Shown: positions 9,589 to 19,319 of the stretch, one piece after another | Position numbering within the stretch: position 1 is the first letter of the stretch | Layout: every line of letters begins with the position of its first letter | Assembly: GCA_017849615.1 (NCBI GenBank) | Contig: JAFIGS010000017.1 | Span: 310,001-374,000, forward strand | Reading direction: 5' to 3' | DNA from: Pseudolabrys sp. | GTDB lineage: Bacteria > Pseudomonadota > Alphaproteobacteria > Rhizobiales > Xanthobacteraceae | Length of the DNA: 64,000 bases | Program-made: the position numbers and the translations under genes | The notes under the pieces: generated by a model | The model's input: the letters and a program-made list of their open reading frames with translations, nothing else | The model's database searches: none | Told to the model about the DNA's origin: nothing

Positions 9589-10530
9589 ATGGCCGATACC
9601 GTGCAGACGTGGGGGGCTACGGCTACGGACAAAGCGGCGGCGAAACCAAACACAATGCAATTGTTGCTGCGGCGACGATCGACCGTTGCATTTCTGATGT
9701 GTCTGCCGCTCATCGCGATCATCGTCTGCCTGGTCATCTATCCGGCGTTCTATTCGATCTACCTCTCGCTGCTGAACAAGGCACAAACGCGCTTCATCGG
9801 CCTTGCCAACTTCACATACCTGATGTCGCGCGACACGTTCTGGATGGTCGTGTACCAGTCCACGATCTTCGCGCTGGCGGCCGTGTTCTTCAAGGCGCTG
9901 ATCGGCCTCATCACCGCGCATCTCGTCAACAACCTGCCCGCCAAGGGCCAGCGCAAGTGGCGCGGCATGCTGCTGGTGCCCTGGGTCATTCCGCTGGCGC
10001 TGTCGACGCTCGGCTGGTGGTGGATGTTCGACCCGACGAACTCGGCGTTCAATTACACTTTGCGCAGTCTTGGTTTTTCGGGCGTCCCCTGGCTCAGCGA
10101 TCCTTACTGGGCGCGGTTTTCGGTGATCCTCGTCAATGTCTGGTACGGCGCGCCGTTTTTCCTGATCATGTACCTGGCCGCGCTCAAATCGGTGCCCGAG
10201 CAGCTTTACGAAGCCGCCGCCATCGACGGCGCCAATGCGTGGCAGAAGTTCATCCACATCACGCTGCCGATGATGCGCAACATCATCGCCATCACCGTGC
10301 TGTTCTCGCTGATCGTGACCTTCGCCAATTTCGACATCGTGCAGATCATGACCGCCGGCGGCCCGCGCAACATGACCCATATGTTCGCGACCTACTCCTT
10401 CCTGCTTGGCATCCGCTCCGGCGATTTGCCGCTCGGCGCCGCCACGTCGCTGTTCATGTTCCCGATCCTCGCCATCGCGGCGATCTTCATCCTCAGGGGC
10501 GTGCGTAAACGCGGGAGAGAAATCGGATGA
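9589..10530 (+). CDS. CUT1-type ABC transporter permease (MalF/UgpA-like)
   Basis: This 313-aa integral membrane protein has about six helices. The first is FLMCLPLIAIIVCLVIYPAF after a ~30-residue cytoplasmic tail. The EAA loop that docks on the ATPase is EQLYEAAAIDGANAWQKFIH, about residues 204-223. It lies 95 bp after the binding-protein gene and overlaps the second permease by four bases (ATGA), indicating translational coupling. With its partner it forms the translocation pore of a binding-protein-dependent importer. Confidence 0.92.
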   Translation: MADTVQTWGATATDKAAAKPNTMQLLLRRRSTVAFLMCLPLIAIIVCLVIYPAFYSIYLSLLNKAQTRFIGLANFTYLMSRDTFWMVVYQSTIFALAAVFFKALIGLITAHLVNNLPAKGQRKWRGMLLVPWVIPLALSTLGWWWMFDPTNSAFNYTLRSLGFSGVPWLSDPYWARFSVILVNVWYGAPFFLIMYLAALKSVPEQLYEAAAIDGANAWQKFIHITLPMMRNIIAITVLFSLIVTFANFDIVQIMTAGGPRNMTHMFATYSFLLGIRSGDLPLGAATSLFMFPILAIAAIFILRGVRKRGREIG

Positions 10531-11426
10531 CCAGCATCACCGCGGCCGCGCCCGCCGGCAAACGCCTGACCGTTGGCGCCAGCCTGCGCCGCAACCGGCG
10601 CTGGGCGCTCTACACCTCGTACTTCTTCCTCATCCTGTTCGCGATCTTCTTCCTGCTGCCGCCGTATTACATGATCATCACGGCGTTCAAGACCGACAGC
10701 GAAATGGCCAAGCTCGCCACCAATCCGTGGCTGATCACCGGCGGCGCCACGCTCGACCAGTTCCGTATCCTGCTGCGCGACACCGACTTTCTGATCTTCT
10801 TCAAGAACACCGTCATCGTGACGGTCTGCGTCGTCGTCATCACCATGGTGGTAAGCATCCTGGCCGCCTTCGCGCTCGGCCGCATGCGGTTCTGGGGCTC
10901 CAGCATCCTCGCCACCGGCATCTTCCTCACGTACCTGGTGCCGGACACGCTGCTGTTCATTCCCCTGTTCCAGATCGTCAAGTCGATCGGCCTCTTGAAC
11001 TCCTATTGGGCCATGGTGCTGGTCTATCCCACCCTGACCGTGCCGTTCTGCACCTGGATCATGATCGGCTACTTCCAGTCGATCCCCAAGGAGCTCGACG
11101 AGGCGGCGCTGATCGACGGCGCCAGCCACATGCAGATGCTGCTGCGGATCTTCATCCCCGTCGCCCTGCCCGGCATTATCGCCGCGATGATCTTCGCCTT
11201 CACCGTCTCCTGGGCGGCCTTCGTCTATCCGATGGCCTTCCTCTACTCCGCCGACCAACAGGTGCTGACCGTCGGCACGGTGACCAGCCTGATCCGCGCC
11301 GACGTCTACAAGTGGGGCATGCTGATGGCCGGCGCCCTGCTTGCGGCGGCGCCGCCGCTCGTGATTTATGCGTTCCTGATGGACTACTACATCGCCGGGC
11401 TGACGTCCGGCGCCACCAAAGGCTGA
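10527..11426 (+). CDS. CUT1-type ABC transporter permease (MalG/UgpE-like)
   Basis: This 299-aa membrane protein is the second permease of the importer. The N-terminal helix is YFFLILFAIFFLLPPYYMII, followed by the MalG-typical ITAFKTDSEM. The EAA loop is KELDEAALIDGASHMQMLLR, about residues 190-209. The predicted start overlaps the previous gene by four bases. The ATPase gene follows 48 bp later. Confidence 0.92.
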   Translation: MTSITAAAPAGKRLTVGASLRRNRRWALYTSYFFLILFAIFFLLPPYYMIITAFKTDSEMAKLATNPWLITGGATLDQFRILLRDTDFLIFFKNTVIVTVCVVVITMVVSILAAFALGRMRFWGSSILATGIFLTYLVPDTLLFIPLFQIVKSIGLLNSYWAMVLVYPTLTVPFCTWIMIGYFQSIPKELDEAALIDGASHMQMLLRIFIPVALPGIIAAMIFAFTVSWAAFVYPMAFLYSADQQVLTVGTVTSLIRADVYKWGMLMAGALLAAAPPLVIYAFLMDYYIAGLTSGATKG

Positions 11427-11474
11427 TGCGGCCAGAAGCAACGACGGCAATCATCGCTCAAAGGGAATTCCGGT

Positions 11475-12572
<1,098 letters not shown>

Positions 12573-12739
12573 CTTCCGCGCCGGCCTTCGTGCGCTCGCC
12601 CCGCGCCTACCCGGCGCTTGCGCCGCGCTTTTCTGCAACTCATTTGCAGGAGCAAACATCACGGTCGAAATCGCGATAGCGTTGCGCTAGACGGTCGCTC
12701 CCGGCGGACACTCCGCCGCGCACTCAGGCGCGAGACAGC

Positions 12740-14113
12740 ATGCAACGCGAAAAGGAATATGTCGCCCTCACGTCGGTCCTGGCGTCGGCGGGACTGACGA
12801 TCGCCAAGGGCATCGTCGGCTTCTCGACGGGCTCACTGGCCATTCTGTCGGAGGCGGGCCATTCGCTGATCGACTGCGGCGCCGCGATCATGACCTATGT
12901 CGCGGTGCGCGTATCCGGCAAACCGGCCGACGAGGAGCACCATTACGGGCACGGCAAGGTCGAAAGCGTCTCGGCGCTCGGCGAAACGGCCCTGCTCTTT
13001 CTTTTGTCCGGCATCGTGATCTGGGAGGGCGTGATGCGCCTCCTGAACCGCGAGCCGCACGATGTCGTCGCCAACTACTGGGCCTTCGGCGTCATCATCG
13101 CCTCGATCGTGATCGATTATTACCGCGCCCGGGCCCTGACGCGCACGGCCAAGGCGACGCAGAGCCAGGCGCTGGAAGCCGACGCCCTGCACTTCTCCTC
13201 CGACATGTGGTCGTCGGGCGCGGTGCTGATCGGCCTCGCCGGCGTCTGGTTCGGTTTCGGCTGGGCCGACTCGGCGGCCGCCCTCGTGGTCGCCGTGCTG
13301 GTCTGTGTCGCCGGCTGGCGGCTCGGCCACCGCACCATCCTCACCCTCCTGGACACGGCGCCCGAAGGCGCGGCCGAGACCATCACCCACATCGCCGCGG
13401 CGGTGGCTGGCGTGGTCGCGGTCGAGCAGGTGCGCGCGCGCGATGCCGGCGACAAGACTTTCGTCGACATCACCGTGGCGGTGAACCGGGCGCTGCCGCT
13501 CGAACGCGTCGCGGAAATCAAGGCGGCCGTCACGTCCGCCATCGCCGTCAACATGCCGCGCACCGAGACCAGCGTCACCACCGATCCGATCGCCATCGAC
13601 GACGAAACCATCGTCGACCGCATCATGGTGGTCGCCCGCAACCGCGCGCTGGCGGTGCATCATGTCACGGTCCACACATTGCGCGACAAGCTGGCCGTGG
13701 CGCTCGATCTGGAAGTCGACGGCAAGCTGTCGCTCGCCGAAGCGCACGACATCGCCGACGGCCTCGAAAAGGCCATCGCCGGCGAGCTTGGCGACAATGT
13801 CGAGGTCGATACGCATATCGAGCCGCTGCAGCCGGGCGAACTCTCAGGCCGGGAGGCCCTGCCCGAGCGCGTCGTCGCGGTGGAAGCGGCGCTCAAGGAG
13901 CTGGCCGCCGCCGACAGGAGCTTGCGCAACATTCACGAGGTCCGGGTGCGCGAGACCGACGAAGGCGAGATCGTCAATTTCCATTGCCATGTCGATCCGG
14001 ACATGACGGTGCTCGCCGTCCACGACAAGGTCGACGTCCTCGAGCGCGCCTTGAAGGAGCACTCCTCCCTCATCAAACGCGTCATCGGTCACGCCGAACC
14101 GATGCGCGGCTAG
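12740..14113 (+). CDS. Cation diffusion facilitator (CDF) transporter with an extended C-terminus
   Basis: This 457-aa inner-membrane metal/proton antiporter exports divalent metals (Zn, Fe, Co or Cd in relatives). Six helices occupy the first ~210 residues. The metal site is marked by HSLID in helix 2 and HFSSD in helix 5. Ordinary members end near 300 residues. Here three consecutive cytoplasmic ferredoxin-like modules can be read: around FVDITVAVNRALPLERVAEI, around KLAVALDLEVDGKLSLAEAH, and around VNFHCHVDPDMTVLAVHDKV. Each has an alternating strand-helix pattern and ends near an H-x-E-P or similar sequence. It stands alone and faces the acyltransferase gene, with ends overlapping by four bases. 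Confidence 0.88.
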   Translation: MQREKEYVALTSVLASAGLTIAKGIVGFSTGSLAILSEAGHSLIDCGAAIMTYVAVRVSGKPADEEHHYGHGKVESVSALGETALLFLLSGIVIWEGVMRLLNREPHDVVANYWAFGVIIASIVIDYYRARALTRTAKATQSQALEADALHFSSDMWSSGAVLIGLAGVWFGFGWADSAAALVVAVLVCVAGWRLGHRTILTLLDTAPEGAAETITHIAAAVAGVVAVEQVRARDAGDKTFVDITVAVNRALPLERVAEIKAAVTSAIAVNMPRTETSVTTDPIAIDDETIVDRIMVVARNRALAVHHVTVHTLRDKLAVALDLEVDGKLSLAEAHDIADGLEKAIAGELGDNVEVDTHIEPLQPGELSGREALPERVVAVEAALKELAAADRSLRNIHEVRVRETDEGEIVNFHCHVDPDMTVLAVHDKVDVLERALKEHSSLIKRVIGHAEPMRG

Positions 14114-15258
14114 GCTCGCGCGAGAGCCTCCCGCGGGCCGCGGCCTTTGCCGTCGGCCATGCGATTGAAGCGCAGCCGTGCCGGCGTTTCGATGAATCGA
14201 TAGCACGCCGCGGCGGCCACGATGACGGCCAGGACGAAATCGGCCATCAGCAGGCCGGACGAGCCGACCGGGACCGCCTCGCCGCCGTCCTGGAACGCGA
14301 GCGTGCGATAACCGAAGTACCACGCGCCGTAGCAGAGCACGATCAGCATGGGCATGTGGATCATGTAGATCGAAAACGAATAGCGGCCGAGCGCGCGGAA
14401 CGGCCGCGTCAGCAACAGCAGCGACAGCAACCCGTGCTGACCGGCGAAGACGACGACGGCCCAGCCGAACACCAGAGGCGCGGCAAGGCTCAGCGGCGAG
14501 ACATTGTCGCCATTCTCGCCGGCCATGGACACGAACAGAACGATGGCAGCGATCACCGCGACTTCCGACATGGTGGCGCGCAGCAAGGTCGTCGTTCCGA
14601 CGAGGCCGTACACGCGGTAGGTGACAATGCCGGCGAAGAAGCCGGCGATGCAGCGGATGAACCCGTAGTCCCATGTCGAGTTCATCAACGCGGGCGCTTG
14701 CCAGTACAGCACCGCCAGCGCGGCGACCGACAGCGTCAGCGCCACCGTGACCAGCCGCTGCACCCAGAACATCATGACCAGCGCGAACAGCAGATAGGTG
14801 TAGAACTCCGCGCCGATGCTCCACGCCGGCCCGTTCCACACCGAGCCCTGCAGGCCGAAGGCCGTCAGCAGGAACGCGCTCGGAACGATGGCCTGCACGG
14901 TATAGCTGCCGGTGTGCCAGGTCAGATCGAGCGCCTTCGGATGCGGCAGCAGGCCGATGGTGACGATTGCGGCGATGAAGGCGACGAGAACGGTGGCGTG
15001 AAGGGGCCACACACGGCCGACGCGCTTGACCACCAAGCGCCAGAAGTCCTGCGGCGAGGCAATACGGCCGCGATAGCTGTGGCACAGCACGAAGCCGCTC
15101 AGGACGAAAAAGAAATCGACGAAAAGGTAGCTGTTGCGGAAGAACGTCACCTGACGCAGATCGCTGTCCATCTCCGCGATGAAGTGGAAGACCACCACCA
15201 GAATCGCGCAAATGCCGCGCCCCGCATCAAGGGATTCGAATCTTTCGCCGCTACCCAT
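14110..15258 (-). CDS. Acyltransferase 3 family membrane protein
   Basis: This 382-aa polytopic protein of the OafA/NodX-like family moves acyl groups onto sugars or lipids at the cytoplasmic membrane. It has about ten helices. The hallmarks LDAGRGICAILVVVFHF (catalytic-type His), FVDFFFVLSGFVLCHSYRGR and FSIYMIHMP are present. The ATG at 15258 is preferred over a TTG at 15279 because conserved sequence begins right after it. The target molecule is unknown and no polysaccharide genes are adjacent. Its stop overlaps the stop of the CDF gene. Confidence 0.88.
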   Translation of the reverse strand: MGSGERFESLDAGRGICAILVVVFHFIAEMDSDLRQVTFFRNSYLFVDFFFVLSGFVLCHSYRGRIASPQDFWRLVVKRVGRVWPLHATVLVAFIAAIVTIGLLPHPKALDLTWHTGSYTVQAIVPSAFLLTAFGLQGSVWNGPAWSIGAEFYTYLLFALVMMFWVQRLVTVALTLSVAALAVLYWQAPALMNSTWDYGFIRCIAGFFAGIVTYRVYGLVGTTTLLRATMSEVAVIAAIVLFVSMAGENGDNVSPLSLAAPLVFGWAVVVFAGQHGLLSLLLLTRPFRALGRYSFSIYMIHMPMLIVLCYGAWYFGYRTLAFQDGGEAVPVGSSGLLMADFVLAVIVAAAACYRFIETPARLRFNRMADGKGRGPREALARA

Positions 15259-15389
15259 GTCATCTCGCCGTTTGTGCAAACGATGCCTGACACCGCCAGG
15301 TAAACCCGGTTCCGGGCTGTATTTTGGAATGTTTGTGCCGGTGATGTGGCGCCAATAGGGGCGAAGAGGTGGCCGCTTTCAGAGCGGCC

Positions 15390-16397
15390 TCACGGCACCA
15401 GCACCGCCGCTCCCTGCAGGCGGCCGTCGCGCAGATCAGCCAGCGCCTCGTTGGCCCGGTCAAGGGGATAGCGCGCCACCGTGCAATGCACGTCGGCCTT
15501 CGGCGCGATCGCCAGAAATTCCCGCGCATCCTCGCGCGTCAGATTGGCGACCGACATCACCTTTCGCTCCTCCCACAGCAGCGCATAAGGAAACGCCGGG
15601 ATGTCGGACATGTGAATGCCGCCGCAGACGACACGGCCCCCCTTTCGCACCGCCTTCAGCGCGAGCGGCACCAGCGCTCCGACCGGCGCGAAGATGATGG
15701 CGGCATCCAGCGGCTCCGGCGGCATCTCATGCGACGCGCCGGCCCACACCGCGCCCAGCGAACGGGCAAAATCCTGCGCCGCGCCGTCGCCGGCCCGCGT
15801 GAAGGCATAAAGACGGCGGCCCTGCCAGATCGCGACCTGCGCCAGAATATGCGCGGCGGCGCCGAAGCCGTAGAGGCCGAGCGCGAAATTCCGATCGCGT
15901 CCGCCTTCGGCCGCCATGCGATAGCTGCGCCAGCCGATCAGGCCGGCACACAGCCATGGCGCGATCCCGGCATCGTCGCCGTCTTCGCCGAGCGGGAAGC
16001 AATAGCGCGCATCGGCAATGGTGTGGCTGGCGAAGCCGCCATCGCGCGTGTAGCCGGTGAACAGCGGCGTATCGCACAGGTTCTCCCGGCCGTCCCGGCA
16101 GTAAGGGCAATGGCCGCAGGTCGCGCCGAGCCACGGCACGCCGACCCGCTCGCCGATCGCAAAATCCGTGACGCCCGGCCCGATGGCCGCGACCCGGCCG
16201 ACAATCTCGTGGCCCGGCACGATCGGGAGTTTCGGCTGCGGCAGGTCGCCATCGACAACATGCAGGTCGGTGCGGCAGACGCCGCAGGCCGCAATCGCGA
16301 TCAGCAATTCGCCCGCGCCCGGCGCCGGCAGAGGGCTCTCGCGCATGGTCAGCGGCATACCCGGCCGCGTGAGGACCATAGCCCGCATCGTGGTCAT
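15390..16397 (-). CDS. Zinc-dependent alcohol dehydrogenase family protein
   Basis: This 335-aa medium-chain dehydrogenase/reductase resembles the AdhA group. The catalytic zinc motif is CGVCRTDLH near residue 37, followed by GHEIVGRVAAIG. The structural zinc site has four Cys in CGHCPYCRDGRENLC near residues 93-107. The coenzyme-binding fold begins at LGLYGFGAAAHILAQVA. The start at 16397 follows GCAGGAGCG, a good Shine-Dalgarno; the frame is open far upstream, but that is antisense to pepN. It oxidises alcohols or reduces aldehydes with NAD(P). It is divergent from pepN, with 54 bp between starts. Confidence 0.9.
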   Translation of the reverse strand: MTTMRAMVLTRPGMPLTMRESPLPAPGAGELLIAIAACGVCRTDLHVVDGDLPQPKLPIVPGHEIVGRVAAIGPGVTDFAIGERVGVPWLGATCGHCPYCRDGRENLCDTPLFTGYTRDGGFASHTIADARYCFPLGEDGDDAGIAPWLCAGLIGWRSYRMAAEGGRDRNFALGLYGFGAAAHILAQVAIWQGRRLYAFTRAGDGAAQDFARSLGAVWAGASHEMPPEPLDAAIIFAPVGALVPLALKAVRKGGRVVCGGIHMSDIPAFPYALLWEERKVMSVANLTREDAREFLAIAPKADVHCTVARYPLDRANEALADLRDGRLQGAAVLVP

Positions 16398-16451
16398 CGT
16401 GTGGCGCTCCTGCTTCTTCCCATTCGCGCCCGAACATCCTAGATCACAAGG

Positions 16452-19091
16452 ATGCGCACCGACACCGCCCCCGTCATTCGCCTTTCCGATTACCAGGCCC
16501 CCGATTGGCTGGTGGATACCGTCCATCTGGATGTGAACCTGCATCCGACCGCGACCCGGGTCCGGGCCGTGCTGGCGCTGAGGCCGAACCCCGACGCCGC
16601 GCCCGCGCCGCTGGTGCTCAATGGCGACGGCCTGTCGCTGGTATCGGTCAAGCGCAACGGCATCACCCTCCCCGACGACAGCTATGTCGCGACGCCGGAC
16701 AAGCTCACCATCGCGCAACCGCCGCACGGGCCCTTCACGCTCGAGATCGAGACCCTGGTCGATCCGACCGCGAACACCCAGCTTTCGGGCCTCTACCGCT
16801 CCAGCGGCACCTGGTGCACGCAATGCGAAGCCGAGGGCTTCCGCCGCATCACTTATTTCCCAGACCGGCCCGATGTGATGGCGGTCTATACCACCCGGAT
16901 CGAGGCGGATAAGGCCGAGGCGCCGGTGCTGCTCGCCAACGGCAACCTCGTCGACAGCGGCGATCTCGACAACGGCCGGCATTTCGCCGTCTGGCAAGAT
17001 CCGCACAAGAAGCCGTCCTATCTGTTCGCCCTGGTCGGCGGCGACCTCGCCTGCGTCGAGGACAGTTTCACCACCGCCTCCGGCCGCGCGGTGGCGCTGC
17101 GCATCTATGTCGAGCACGGCAAGGAAGGCCGCGCCGATTATGCGATGGATGCGCTCAAGCGCTCGATGCGCTGGGACGAAGAAGCCTTCGGCCGCGAATA
17201 CGACCTCGATATCTTCATGATCGTCGCCGTGTCCGACTTCAACATGGGCGCGATGGAGAACAAGGGCCTCAACGTCTTCAACGACAAATACGTGCTGGCC
17301 TCCGGCGATACCGCGACCGATTCCGATTTCGCCGGCATCGAGACCGTGATCGCGCACGAATACTTCCACAACTGGACCGGCAACCGCATCACCTGCCGCG
17401 ACTGGTTCCAGCTTTGCCTCAAGGAAGGGCTCACCGTCTATCGCGACCAGGAATTCACCAGCGACATGCGCTCGCGCCCGGTCAAGCGCATCGCCGACGT
17501 GCGCAATCTGCGCGCCGCGCAGTTCGTCGAGGATGCAGGACCGCTCGCCCATCCGGTACGGCCGGCGGCCTACAAGGAGATCAACAACTTCTATACGGCC
17601 ACGGTTTACGAGAAGGGTTCGGAAGTCGTGCGCATGATCGAGACCCTGATCGGGCGGGACAAATTCCGCGCCGGCATGGATCTCTATTTCGAGCGACACG
17701 ACGGCGAAGCCGCCACCGTCGAGCAGTTCGTGCAATGCTTCGCCGATGTCAGCGGCCGCGACATGACGCAGTTCATGCGCTGGTACGCGCAGGCCGGCAC
17801 GCCGGAAGTGACGATAAAAACGCGCTACGACGCGGAAAAGCGCATCTATACGATCGCGCTCAAGCAGACGCTGGCCGCGACACCGGGCCAGCCGAACAAG
17901 GAGCCGATGCTGATCCCGCTGCGCATGGGCCTCATCGACACCAACGGCAAGGAATTGCCGATCGTCTCCGCGCAGGACGGTTCGATCGACCGCGACGTGC
18001 TGATCCTCGACAAAACCGAACTGACCATCGCCTTCGCCGACCTCGCCGAGCGGCCGGTGCTATCGATCAACCGCGGTTTCTCCGCGCCGATCAAGCTGGT
18101 CACCGATCTGACCGGCTCGGACTTCGCGCTGCTGGCGCGGCATGACGGCGACCCGTTCAACCGCTGGCAGGCGCTGCAGACCACCGCCCTGCGCCTCCTC
18201 CTCGACAACGTCAACCGCCTGCGCGCCGGCGGCTCGCTGCGCGCCGACGACAGCCTGATCGCCGCGCTCGCCGCCATTCTCGACGATGCCGGTCTCGAAC
18301 CCGCCTTCATCGCGCTGGCCCTGACGCCGCCCGGCGAAGGCGATATCGCGCGCGAGATCGGCCGCGACATCGACCCGGACCGCATTCAGCGCGCGCGGCT
18401 GGCGCTGCGCGAGGATATCGGCATTCGCCTCGGCGCCGAACTGTCGCACGCTTACGAAAGGCTCACCTCGTCGGAGCCCTACACGCCGGACGCCGCATCG
18501 GCGGGGCGGCGCGCGCTGCGCAATGTCGCGCTCGACCTGATGGCGGCGACCGGAGCCTCGACGGCTTACACGCGCGCCAGCGAGCAATACGCCGCCGCCG
18601 ACAACATGACCGATCGCATGGCGGCGCTGTCGACCTTGGTGCAGCATGACGCGCCGGGGCGCGCGGAAGCGCTCGACGACTTCTATACGCGCTACGCCGA
18701 CAACGCGCTGGTCATCGACAAGTGGTTCTCGCTGCAGGCCGCCAGTCCGCACAAGTCCACGCTGGACAAGGTGCGCGCGCTGACCGCGCATCCGGCCTTC
18801 TCGATGGGCAACCCGAACCGCGTCCGCGCGCTGATCGGCGCCTTCGCGCATGGCAACCTCACCCAGTTCAACCGCGCCGATGGCCTCGGCTACCGCTTCG
18901 TGGCCGATGCGATCCTCGAGATCGATCCGAAGAACCCGCAGCTTGCGGCGAGGCTCGCCACCGCGTTCCGCACCTGGCGAACCTTCGAGCCGGCCCGGCG
19001 CGGTCTCGCCGAGGCGCAACTGCGCCGCATGCGCTCGCACGGCAAACTGTCGCGCGATCTTGCCGACATTGTCGATCGCGCGCTGGCCTGA
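16452..19091 (+). CDS. pepN: Aminopeptidase N (M1 zinc metallopeptidase)
   Basis: This 879-aa protein is the expected size for the gammaproteobacterial-type PepN, a cytoplasmic broad-specificity enzyme that removes N-terminal residues from peptides. The exopeptidase motif GAMENKG lies near residue 264. The zinc site HEYFHNW is near residue 302, with the third ligand in LKEGLT about 20 residues later. The C-terminal alpha-helical superhelix (TLDKVRALTAHPAFSMGNPN, then RVRALIGAF) is complete. It is transcribed divergently from the alcohol dehydrogenase gene. Confidence 0.95.
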   Translation: MRTDTAPVIRLSDYQAPDWLVDTVHLDVNLHPTATRVRAVLALRPNPDAAPAPLVLNGDGLSLVSVKRNGITLPDDSYVATPDKLTIAQPPHGPFTLEIETLVDPTANTQLSGLYRSSGTWCTQCEAEGFRRITYFPDRPDVMAVYTTRIEADKAEAPVLLANGNLVDSGDLDNGRHFAVWQDPHKKPSYLFALVGGDLACVEDSFTTASGRAVALRIYVEHGKEGRADYAMDALKRSMRWDEEAFGREYDLDIFMIVAVSDFNMGAMENKGLNVFNDKYVLASGDTATDSDFAGIETVIAHEYFHNWTGNRITCRDWFQLCLKEGLTVYRDQEFTSDMRSRPVKRIADVRNLRAAQFVEDAGPLAHPVRPAAYKEINNFYTATVYEKGSEVVRMIETLIGRDKFRAGMDLYFERHDGEAATVEQFVQCFADVSGRDMTQFMRWYAQAGTPEVTIKTRYDAEKRIYTIALKQTLAATPGQPNKEPMLIPLRMGLIDTNGKELPIVSAQDGSIDRDVLILDKTELTIAFADLAERPVLSINRGFSAPIKLVTDLTGSDFALLARHDGDPFNRWQALQTTALRLLLDNVNRLRAGGSLRADDSLIAALAAILDDAGLEPAFIALALTPPGEGDIAREIGRDIDPDRIQRARLALREDIGIRLGAELSHAYERLTSSEPYTPDAASAGRRALRNVALDLMAATGASTAYTRASEQYAAADNMTDRMAALSTLVQHDAPGRAEALDDFYTRYADNALVIDKWFSLQAASPHKSTLDKVRALTAHPAFSMGNPNRVRALIGAFAHGNLTQFNRADGLGYRFVADAILEIDPKNPQLAARLATAFRTWRTFEPARRGLAEAQLRRMRSHGKLSRDLADIVDRALA

Positions 19092-19319
19092 GGCCCCTCG
19101 CTGCCGAAATCCGGCGCCGGCGTGGAAGCGATCGCCTTCCGCGCGCCGCTAGTGGATTGATCCGACTCTATTTTCCGTGGGTAACGAATTTTAAAGAATT
19201 GACTCTTCGGACTCTCGACAAATCGGAACGCATCGATTCCAATGGCCCCTGTTGATTCGGTGCGTTGTGCGGCGTCCGGATCCGGGGCGGCAGGGGACAA
19301 ATTGAAAATGGAGGCCTTC

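Noticed and set aside
13207-15303. 698-aa plus-strand open frame
   Set aside because: It is Arg/His-rich low-complexity translation that shadows the CDF and acyltransferase genes, with no recognisable domain.
16398-17735. Long N-terminal extension of the alcohol dehydrogenase frame
   Set aside because: It runs antisense through pepN. A good ribosome binding site and the conserved N-terminus place the start at 16397.
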